From Anaerolineae bacterium (lineage in GTDB: Bacteria; Chloroflexota; Anaerolineae; Aggregatilineales; UBA3940), in the NCBI GenBank assembly GCA_020852775.1, contig JADZAD010000214.1, positions 1-11,128 on the forward strand: a stretch of 11,128 nucleotides of DNA, in the 5' to 3' direction. The position numbers were made by a program, and so were the translations under genes. Shown here piece by piece: positions 6,105 through 11,128 of this stretch; the stretch's first letter is position 1, and every line of letters starts with the position of its first letter. The notes beneath the pieces are model-generated. The model did no database searches. It saw only the letters and a list, made by a program, of their open reading frames with translations, and was not told the DNA's origin.

Positions 6105-7352
6105 TTAAGCAAGATAATCGCGCAACTGGCGTGAGCGGCGCGGATGGCGCAGGCGCCGCAGGGCCTTGCCCTCGATCTGGCGAATACGCTCGCGGGTAAG
6201 CCCGAACTTCTGCCCGACTTCCTCCAGTGTATAGCTGCGCCCATTCTGCAGCCCGAAGCGCAGGCGCAGGATGCGGGCCTCACGCGGGGTCAGCGTAGCG
6301 AGCATCTCCTCAACCTTCTCACGCAGCAGGTTGTCCTGTACGCTCTGGGTCGGGGTCGGGGTCGTCTCGTCCTCGATAAACGTGCCCAGTTCGCTATCTT
6401 CTTCTTCACCGACCGGGTGCTCCAGGGACAGCGGTTGCCAGCTCACCTTGAGCATCCACTGTACCTTGCGCGGCTCCAGGTTGAGGGCGCTGGCAATTTC
6501 TTCCGGGGTCGGCTTGCGCCCGTTGCGCTGTTCAAGCTGGCGGGCAGTCTTGTACAGGCGGCGGATTCGATCCGACATATGGACAGGCACCCGGATCGTG
6601 CGGCCCTGATCGGCAATAGCCCGGGTGATGGTCTGGCGGATCCACCATGTGGCATAGGTACTGAAGCGGAAGCCGCGGCGGTAGTCAAACTTCTCCACCG
6701 CCTTCATCAGACCGAGGTTTCCTTCCTGGATCAGGTCGAGGAAGTGTACACCACGCCCGATGTACTTCTTGGCGATGCTCACGACCAGCCGGGTATTTGC
6801 CTTGATCAGGTGGTCGCGCGCGTTGCGCCCATCTTCGATCAGCGCCGTCAGGTGCTGGTAGTCCTCCTGCGAAAACTGGCTGCTGCTGGCTTTACGAAGC
6901 CGCTTCTCGGCAAGGTAACCCAGTTCAAGGCGCCGCGCAAGCTCGACTTCCTCTTCTGTATCGAGCAGTGGAACCTGTGCCATTTCCTTGAGGTACAGCC
7001 CGACCGTGTCATCTGAGGAAATACCTGACAGGTCAAGCGTCAGGTCTTCCTCAGGCAGGTCAGCAAGGTCATCAAAATCAAAGGCGATAGCTTCTTCAAG
7101 CAGCAGGTCATCTTCGTCAACCAGATCGTCATCGAGGTCGGCGGATGGCATGAACTCTGCCTCTTCCTGGCCAGCCAGCACCTTCACGCCGGCATCGGCC
7201 AGCAGCAGGAGGGCTTCCTCGACCCGCTCATCTCCTTCTCCCATACCGGGCAGGCATTGCATGACGTCCCCTGTCGTCACGAACCCCTGCGCTTCCGCCT
7301 TTTCCAGCAGATCGAGCATATAGTCGGTATTGTGCTGGCCCGTGCGTCCCAT
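6105..7352 (-). CDS. rpoD: RNA polymerase primary-type sigma factor (sigma-70 family)
   Basis: The 415-residue product carries the ordered sigma-70 regions. A short N-terminal part with helical character (about 10-60) and a very acidic stretch (about 70-110) stand in place of a long region 1. Region 1.2 starts at about 114 (D-D-T-V-G-L-Y-L-K-E-M). Region 2 (about 182-260) includes N-T-R-L-V-V-S-I-A-K-K-Y, the core-binding D-L-I-Q-E-G-N-L-G-L-M and the -10 recognition helix F-S-T-Y-A-T-W-W-I-R-Q. Region 3 (about 260-335) contains P-V-H-M. Region 4 (about 346-410) ends with the -35 recognition helix G-L-T-R-E-R-I-R-Q-I-E. All segments needed for housekeeping promoter recognition are present, so rpoD/sigA type is favoured; a group 2 paralogue cannot be excluded. 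The ATG at 7352 follows AAAGGA with 9 bases between; the 31-codon extension to 7445 has no RBS and overlaps the yceD terminator. A weak TTGAAC box upstream was not accepted as a promoter. Confidence 0.96.
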   Translation of the reverse strand: MGRTGQHNTDYMLDLLEKAEAQGFVTTGDVMQCLPGMGEGDERVEEALLLLADAGVKVLAGQEEAEFMPSADLDDDLVDEDDLLLEEAIAFDFDDLADLPEEDLTLDLSGISSDDTVGLYLKEMAQVPLLDTEEEVELARRLELGYLAEKRLRKASSSQFSQEDYQHLTALIEDGRNARDHLIKANTRLVVSIAKKYIGRGVHFLDLIQEGNLGLMKAVEKFDYRRGFRFSTYATWWIRQTITRAIADQGRTIRVPVHMSDRIRRLYKTARQLEQRNGRKPTPEEIASALNLEPRKVQWMLKVSWQPLSLEHPVGEEEDSELGTFIEDETTPTPTQSVQDNLLREKVEEMLATLTPREARILRLRFGLQNGRSYTLEEVGQKFGLTRERIRQIEGKALRRLRHPRRSRQLRDYLA

Positions 7353-7430
7353 ACATTCCGTTCCTTTCGCTTCCTCTGGCACTCGCGAACATCGAAATCC
7401 CGACACAGACAGTTCAATCCAGCCAACTAC

Positions 7431-7458
7431 CAAAAACACCTGCACAGGGTGCAGGTGT
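7431..7458 (-). terminator. Intrinsic terminator of the yceD gene
   Basis: A 10-bp perfect stem (7436-7445 with 7449-7458) with a 3-base loop overlaps the yceD stop codon; on the minus strand it runs into TTTTTGG. It separates yceD from rpoD. Confidence 0.87.
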
Positions 7459-7997
7459 CATCCTTGCTGGTCGTTCAGCAGGGTGCGGAGCGCCGCCATG
7501 CGCGGATCAACCGATCCTGCCGAGCATTCGCATGTCCCTTTGTTCAAGTCCTGACCACATTCCGGGCACAGCCCCTTGCAGCCCGGAGAGCACAGCGGTT
7601 GGATTGGAACAGCCAGGATAGCGTCTTCACGTACCAGCGGCGCCAGATCAATATTGTCGCCATCATCGATCACATAAGGGTTCTCGTGCCGCGCCTCCAG
7701 CGAGAGGGTGGCGATGGGCACAAACAGGTTTGAGAACTCAATCGTGAATGGGAGATCAAACGGCGACAGGCAGCGGACGCACTCGCTGGGGATGCGCGCG
7801 CGCAGGGTACCGACCAGCACTACCCCCTGCGGCGTGCGGCTCAGGCGCAGTGCCCCTTCCATGCTGTGGACGACAACCTCATCTACCTGGATCAGGTCAG
7901 CATATTCAAACGCCACCTCGCGCGTATAGCCGGCGCTCTCCTTGAGCAGGAAGCCGACGTTGATTCGCAGGAGGTCACGATGAGCATACACTGGCAT
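7458..7997 (-). CDS. yceD: DUF177 / YceD family protein (23S rRNA accumulation protein family)
   Basis: The 179-residue product matches the YceD/DUF177 family. The middle holds R-I-P-S-E-C-V-R-C-L (Cys73, Cys76), and the C-terminal half has a second cysteine group, C-S-P-G-C-K-G-L-C-P-E-C-G plus T-C-E-C (Cys136, 140, 144, 147, 156, 158), followed by D-P-R-M-A-A-L-R-T-L-L. Family members affect 23S rRNA levels and usually sit next to rpmF (ribosomal protein L32); no rpmF is present here. The cysteines may bind a metal, which is inference. The start at 7997 is chosen because the conserved N-terminus (L-L-R-I-N-V-G-F-L-L-K-E) begins right after it. The longer frame to 8117 would run through a terminator-like leader. 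The RBS is weak (GGTG about 7 bases upstream). Transcription probably starts at the promoter 8210-8239, giving a leader of about 205 bases. Confidence 0.9.
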   Translation of the reverse strand: MPVYAHRDLLRINVGFLLKESAGYTREVAFEYADLIQVDEVVVHSMEGALRLSRTPQGVVLVGTLRARIPSECVRCLSPFDLPFTIEFSNLFVPIATLSLEARHENPYVIDDGDNIDLAPLVREDAILAVPIQPLCSPGCKGLCPECGQDLNKGTCECSAGSVDPRMAALRTLLNDQQG

Positions 7998-8034
7998 GGA
8001 AGCACCAAAGAAAGCACTGCTTGTTCCAGGAAAC

Positions 8035-8068
8035 AAAAACCCCGGCCTCCGAGCCCTACTCGCTGGCC
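8035..8068 (-). terminator. Terminator-like element in the yceD leader
   Basis: Two 4-bp stems (GGCC/GGCC and CGAG/CTCG) are separated by a 2x2 A-G/G-A internal loop, which can form sheared pairs; the minus-strand sequence continues GGGGTTTTT. It lies 38 bases before the yceD start, so it would control readthrough or end a small RNA. Confidence 0.5.
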
Positions 8069-8078
8069 TTACAGCCTT

Positions 8079-8106
8079 GCCAGCAGCGAGCTTTTGTTCG
8101 GCTGGC
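8079..8106 (-). other. Strong hairpin in the yceD leader
   Basis: Eleven base pairs: 8079-8084 with 8101-8106, and 8087-8091 with 8096-8100 (one G-U type pair), with a 2-base bulge and a 4-base loop. It precedes the terminator-like element and shares pairing partners with it. Confidence 0.6.
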
Positions 8107-8209
8107 ACGGGTGACAACAGGTCGTGTCTTGTTCCGGTAAGCCTGGTCTTTAATCAGTTGGCCCGGATCGCAGTAATCTGACACGGGCGCACCTGGAAAT
8201 ACAAACAAA

Positions 8210-8239
8210 AGTATAACATGGGCAAAACTTGGCGGTCAA
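8210..8239 (-). promoter_or_regulatory. Strong sigma-70-type promoter for the yceD leader RNA
   Basis: On the minus strand, -35 TTGACC (8239-8234) and -10 TATACT (8215-8210) each match five of six consensus bases, with an 18-base spacer. This is the best promoter match in the window; transcript start expected near 8203. Confidence 0.72.
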
Positions 8240-8264
8240 TATGCGTGGGGATGGGACATTGTTC

Positions 8265-8744
8265 CTATTCTGAAAAATTCCTGAAGGGCTTCCGGCCCTC
8301 CTGTACCATCCGGCGAAGCGTTTCCAACGCACCGCGCACCTGCCCGGATTCATCCGCCGACAGGCTGAGCGCGTCGAACTCCTCCTCATCGAGCACCAGT
8401 ATCCGCCCATCCGGGTAGACGAACAGGTCCAGTTCCAGGTCATCCGCGGCGACTACCCCATCCGCCAGGTGTGCCGGTCGGGTGAAGTTGCAGTACCACC
8501 CCTTGACATGGTTGTCGTCCACGTCATGTATCTGGAAGATGTTGTACCAGCGGTCAGCATAGAAGTACTCCACCATTCGGTCGCCGTGGCGCAGCGTCAC
8601 ATAGCCGAGTGGCATGTCATTTCGCGTGAAGAAGGCTTCCAGTACGACGGCGTCTGTTGTGCGCTCCAGTACCTTTCCCGTATATCGCCAGACTTCTGCC
8701 CCATCATGGCGGCGCTTGATCACGGTAACTTCATTTTCTGTCAT
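8265..8744 (-). CDS. DUF402 family protein (FomD/Ntdp-like nucleotide phosphatase family)
   Basis: The 159-residue product carries the DUF402 pattern: D-R-W-Y-N-I-F-Q-I at 64-72, W-Y-C-N-F-T-R-P at 83-90, A-D-D-L-E-L-D-L-F-V-Y-P-D-G at 100-113 and V-L-D-E-E-E-F at 117-123. The conserved acidic residues and Tyr/Asn positions form the metal-dependent active site in characterised members, which hydrolyse nucleoside di-/triphosphates (Ntdp) or cytidylyl esters (FomD). The exact substrate here is unknown. The start at 8744 follows GAGGA with 7 bases between; the longer frame to 8849 has no RBS and would cover the divergent intergenic region. The gene is divergent from the three nucleoside phosphorylases, which fits nucleotide turnover. 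No terminator was found directly after its stop; the yceD promoter follows within 30 bases. Confidence 0.85.
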   Translation of the reverse strand: MTENEVTVIKRRHDGAEVWRYTGKVLERTTDAVVLEAFFTRNDMPLGYVTLRHGDRMVEYFYADRWYNIFQIHDVDDNHVKGWYCNFTRPAHLADGVVAADDLELDLFVYPDGRILVLDEEEFDALSLSADESGQVRGALETLRRMVQEGRKPFRNFSE

Positions 8745-8764
8745 CAGCCTGTCCTCATTCCTAC

Positions 8765-8794
8765 TTGACGAACCACATGACATCGTCACACAAT
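8765..8794 (+). promoter_or_regulatory. Weak candidate promoter for the phosphorylase operon
   Basis: TTGACG (8765-8770), an 18-base spacer and CACAAT (8789-8794), four of six matches at the -10. It lies in the 136-base divergent gap before the first phosphorylase gene. Confidence 0.3.
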
Positions 8795-8880
8795 GACCGT
8801 AGAGGTGTCCCTCACGATGGCCTGGCTGCTTCCGCTGACCCCGCAGCAAGGCATGATACCGGCAGGTGGGAGAAAAACAT

Positions 8881-9642
8881 ATGCAATATCACATCAGGTG
8901 TGACGATAAAGACATCGCGCGTTATGTGCTCTGCCCCGGCGACCCGCTGCGCGCGAAGAAGATCGCCGACCATTTTACCGATGATCGGCTGGTCAGTGAC
9001 AGCCGCGGCTATATGGTCTACTCCGGTTACTACGAAGGTGTATTCATGACTTCAATCGGCACTGGCATGGGTGGCCCCACCGTCTCTATTGCACTGGAGG
9101 AACTCGCCAATATGGGCGCGGATACGTTCATCCGCGTCGGATCGTGCAGCACGTTCCAGCCCGGCCAGGACGCCGGAGACATCGTCATCGGCAACGGGAC
9201 GTTCCGCTACGGGCGTACCGCCGACGGCTACCTGCCTCCGGAGTTCCCCGCTGTACCTCACTTCGATGTGCTGCGGGCGCTGGTAGACGCCTCCGGCGAG
9301 CTTGGCCTGCCCTGCACTGTCGGCGTTGGCATTGCGGTGGATGCGTTCTACGGCCTGGCGACGCGCAAGCCGGAGTTCCGCCAGATGCTGGTGGATGCTG
9401 GCGTCGTTTCCATCGAGATGGAGAGCGACACCCTTTTCCTGATGGGATCGTACCACGGCTGGCGCACCGGCGGCATCTATGTCGCGGATGGTGGACCCGG
9501 CAAAGGCAAGGACGCTGCTGCCGTGCAGCGCTTCGAGCAGGGAGAGACGGACGTTATCCGGGTGGCACTGCACGCGCTGCGCGCTATCGCCCGCCGGGAT
9601 GGAGCACAGGAGCAGCATCATGCAGTATCACGTCAGATGTGA
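8881..9642 (+). CDS. Nucleoside phosphorylase (PNP/UDP family), copy A
   Basis: The 253-residue product is a PNP_UDP_1-family phosphorylase that would split nucleosides with phosphate into base and (deoxy)ribose-1-phosphate. Positions equivalent to E. coli DeoD ligands are present: His4, Gly20 and Arg24 in C-P-G-D-P-L-R, Arg42 in S-R-G-Y, Arg85 and Ser88 in R-V-G-S-C, and ribose-binding E-M-E at 179-181. I-G-T-G-M-G-G-P at 59-66 is the glycine signature shared with uridine phosphorylase. Asp203 (V-A-D-G) sits where DeoD has its base-protonating Asp204. The uridine-phosphorylase Gln/Arg insertion is absent, so purine specificity is slightly favoured. The start at 8881 follows GGGAG; the GTG at 8866 is upstream of the conserved M-Q-Y-H start. 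The last 12 or so residues are translated from the RBS and start region of copy B, a 23-base overlap. Confidence 0.9.
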   Translation: MQYHIRCDDKDIARYVLCPGDPLRAKKIADHFTDDRLVSDSRGYMVYSGYYEGVFMTSIGTGMGGPTVSIALEELANMGADTFIRVGSCSTFQPGQDAGDIVIGNGTFRYGRTADGYLPPEFPAVPHFDVLRALVDASGELGLPCTVGVGIAVDAFYGLATRKPEFRQMLVDAGVVSIEMESDTLFLMGSYHGWRTGGIYVADGGPGKGKDAAAVQRFEQGETDVIRVALHALRAIARRDGAQEQHHAVSRQM

Positions 9643-10351
9643 CGAGAAGGATATCTCACGTTATGTGTTCTGCCCCGGTGACTATGACCGGGCGAAGAAG
9701 ATTGCCGATCACTTCACTAATCCCTATCTGGTGACGGAGAGCCGGGGATACAAAGTCTATTCCGGGCACTACGAGGGCGTCTTTATGACCGTGATTGGTA
9801 CAGGCATGGGCGGGCCGACCGTTGCTATCGCGCTGGAGGAACTCGCCAATATGGGCGCGGATACCTTTATCCGCGTCGGTTCATGCGGTGTCTTTCAGCC
9901 CGGGCAGGAAGTCGGAGACGTGGTGATCGCCAGCGGCACCGTCCGGCAGGGTGGCACGTCACAGGCATACCTGCCCATCCGGTTTCCGGCGGTTCCCGGC
10001 TGGCCGGTACTGAAGGCGCTGGCCGAAGCAGCGGAGCAGGCAGGCCAGAAATATACTGTCGGCGTGGGCATCGCCAGCGACGCTTTCTACGCTCCGCAGG
10101 TTGACCCATCTGCATGGGCGCTGCTTACCCGGGCCGGGGTGGTATTCATAGAGATGGAGAGCGACACCCTGTTTGTCGTCGGGGCGCTGCGCAGGTGGCG
10201 TACCGGAGCAATTTACGTATCAGATGGGCGGCCCGGCGAAGTCAAGCCAGTGGGCACCGAGGAGATCAAGACCCGCGGAGAGCAGGACGCGATCCGGGTG
10301 GCACTGCGTGCGATGCGCAACCTCGCCCGTGCGGACGGCCTGGTCGGGTAA
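9620..10351 (+). CDS. Nucleoside phosphorylase (PNP/UDP family), copy B
   Basis: The 243-residue paralogue of copy A is identical at 81 of the first 100 positions by eye. His4, Gly20, Arg24 (here G-D-Y-D-R), Arg42, Arg85, Ser88 and E-M-E at 178-180 are kept. Asp202 lies in V-S-D-G, matching the Ser-Asp pair of DeoD purine nucleoside phosphorylase better than either other copy. The segment after D-A-F-Y differs completely from copy A (A-P-Q-V-D-P-S versus G-L-A-T-R-K-P), which suggests a different base pocket. AGGAG (9608-9612) lies 7 bases before the ATG at 9620 and inside the end of copy A. The frame is open back to 9479, but that part is an out-of-frame read of copy A. It belongs to the same operon; copy C starts 21 bases after its stop. 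Confidence 0.91.
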   Translation: MQYHVRCDEKDISRYVFCPGDYDRAKKIADHFTNPYLVTESRGYKVYSGHYEGVFMTVIGTGMGGPTVAIALEELANMGADTFIRVGSCGVFQPGQEVGDVVIASGTVRQGGTSQAYLPIRFPAVPGWPVLKALAEAAEQAGQKYTVGVGIASDAFYAPQVDPSAWALLTRAGVVFIEMESDTLFVVGALRRWRTGAIYVSDGRPGEVKPVGTEEIKTRGEQDAIRVALRAMRNLARADGLVG

Positions 10352-10372
10352 CGTAATCAAGGAGAGAATACG

Positions 10373-11101
10373 ATGCAACACCATGTGCGCTGTGAAGACA
10401 AGGATATCTCACGCTACGTGCTCTGCCCCGGCGACTACGACCGGGCGAAGAAGATCGCCGATCACTTCAGTGATGCTTATCTTGTCACGGAAAGCCGGGG
10501 CTATAAGGTTTACTCCGGCCACTACGGGGGCGTTTTTATGACGTCGATTGGCACCGGTATGGGGGGGCCGCAGGCCGCCATCGCCTATGAAGAACTGGGC
10601 AACATGGGCGCGGATACGTTTATCCGGGTCGGGTCCTGCGGTGTCTTCCAACCCGAAGATACCTCCGGAGACGTGGTGATCACGACGGGCGTCTATCGCG
10701 GAGGTGGCACGTCGCTGGCTTACCTCCCCGTAGAGTTCCCGGCCGTGCCGACGTTTAGCGTCCTGAAGGAACTGGTCGCGGCGGGCGAAGCGCTGAAGTA
10801 CCGCACCATTGTCGGAATCACCCGCGGGCGGGACGCTTTCTACGCGCCGCCCAATAAGGAACTGGTTGACCTGCTGGTACAGTCCGGTATGGTCGCCTCA
10901 GAGATGGAAAGCGATACGCTGTTCATCATCGGCGCGTATCGTGGCTGGCGCACCGGGGCAGTCTTTGTCGCCGGGAGTCCGTTGGGGCGTCCTCGCCCGG
11001 AAAACGCTGCTCAGCTTGTAGCAGCAGGCGAAGCACGCGCCATCGAAATCGCGCTTAAGGCCATGCTGGAGATCGCAAAGCAGGACGCCGCGGCAAAGTA
11101 A
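10373..11101 (+). CDS. Nucleoside phosphorylase (PNP/UDP family), copy C
   Basis: The 242-residue paralogue is identical to copy B at 83 of the first 100 positions by eye. Phosphate and ribose residues are kept (His4, Gly20, Arg24, Arg42, Arg85, Ser88, E-M-E at 177-179). The base-site Asp of copies A and B is replaced: V-A-G-S puts Gly201 at that position, followed by P-L-G-R-P-R-P. The strand before D-A-F-Y carries T-R-G-R, with extra arginines absent from the other copies. This suggests a changed substrate, possibly pyrimidine nucleosides, or a changed mechanism. AAGGAGA (10359-10365) lies 7 bases before the ATG. After the TAA at 11099-11101 only 27 bases remain, including a purine-rich AGAGAGACCAGG stretch that could be the RBS of another gene downstream. 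Confidence 0.91.
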   Translation: MQHHVRCEDKDISRYVLCPGDYDRAKKIADHFSDAYLVTESRGYKVYSGHYGGVFMTSIGTGMGGPQAAIAYEELGNMGADTFIRVGSCGVFQPEDTSGDVVITTGVYRGGGTSLAYLPVEFPAVPTFSVLKELVAAGEALKYRTIVGITRGRDAFYAPPNKELVDLLVQSGMVASEMESDTLFIIGAYRGWRTGAVFVAGSPLGRPRPENAAQLVAAGEARAIEIALKAMLEIAKQDAAAK

Positions 11102-11128
11102 CGTCACCGTCAGAGAGAGACCAGGGGC

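Larger units (their letters stand above)
8033..8203 (-). ncRNA. Candidate structured RNA: leader/attenuator of yceD or independent small RNA
   Basis: Between a strong promoter and the yceD start the minus strand can form three successive structures. (a) A long irregular hairpin pairs CAGGT (8195-8191) with ACCTG (8122-8118), CGTGTC (8185-8180) with GACACG (8128-8123), and TCCGG (8167-8163) with CCGGA (8137-8133), with a 12x4 internal loop. (b) A strong hairpin lies at 8079-8106. (c) A weaker hairpin at 8044-8068 runs into GGGGTTTTTGTTT. CTCGCT in (b) can also pair with AGCGAG in (c), the kind of mutually exclusive pairing used by attenuators. No known riboswitch, T-box, SRP RNA or 6S signature was recognised. 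Either an attenuated leader or a small RNA of about 170 bases. Confidence 0.45.

Noticed and set aside
6144..7016. 290-codon plus-strand frame opposite rpoD
   Set aside because: It lies wholly opposite conserved sigma-70 regions; the openness comes from GC-rich codon use on the other strand.
7353..7445. 31-codon extension of the sigma factor
   Set aside because: It runs into the yceD terminator and the start at 7352 has a well-spaced AAAGGA.
7998..8117. 40-codon extension of YceD
   Set aside because: It would be translated from two hairpins and a T-run, has no RBS, and precedes the conserved N-terminus of the family.
8033..8203. tRNA, T-box, SRP RNA or common riboswitch in the yceD leader
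   Set aside because: No acceptor/T-arm pattern, no T-box sequence, no GGAAGGAAGCAG-type SRP loop and no known riboswitch core was found; left as an unknown structured RNA.
9479..9619. Upstream extension of phosphorylase copy B
   Set aside because: It is an out-of-frame translation of copy A; conserved M-Q-Y-H and AGGAG place the start at 9620.
8881..11101. The three phosphorylase repeats as a mobile element or CRISPR-like array
   Set aside because: They are full-length paralogous genes with individual RBSs; no transposase, terminal repeats or spacer pattern is present.

Overview
The window is GC-rich, tightly packed bacterial chromosome. Three features suggest Chloroflexota, possibly an Anaerolineae-like lineage: a lipoprotein and a membrane-anchored protein with ectodomain types I associate with that phylum, a short RpoD-type sigma factor with a very acidic N-terminus, and a YceD/DUF177 gene with no rpmF beside it. 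This assignment comes from recalled family patterns, not from a search. No mobile element, CRISPR array, tRNA or rRNA was seen.

Layout, left to right: (1) the 3' end of a short-chain dehydrogenase/reductase gene (+) and its terminator; (2) a 350-base leader rich in inverted repeats, then a large secreted lipoprotein (+) with a papain-like Cys/His/Asp arrangement and an Asp/Gly-rich repeat tail, closed by a 12-bp hairpin; (3) a VKOR-family disulfide-generating membrane enzyme (-), divergent from a CxxC thioredoxin-fold protein (+); (4) a two-gene unit (-) of a single-pass protein with a discoidin-like ectodomain and an abutting LPG-synthase/UPF0104-type membrane protein; (5) the primary-type sigma factor rpoD (-) with its own terminator; (6) the DUF177/YceD gene (-), preceded by a strong promoter and a strongly structured leader that ends in a terminator-like element; (7) a DUF402 protein (-) divergent from three tandem nucleoside phosphorylase paralogues (+) that run to the right edge.

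Functional links are inferred from gene order. VKOR and the thioredoxin-fold protein could form a disulfide relay. The DUF402 protein (a family with nucleotide phosphatases) and the three phosphorylases could form a nucleotide/nucleoside salvage locus. The discoidin-like protein and the LPG-synthase-type protein are probably co-translated.

The two most interesting items are the candidate structured RNA upstream of yceD (about 8033-8203, minus strand) and the phosphorylase triplet. In the triplet, phosphate- and ribose-binding residues are kept in all copies, but the acidic residue at the putative base-recognition site is lost only in the third.
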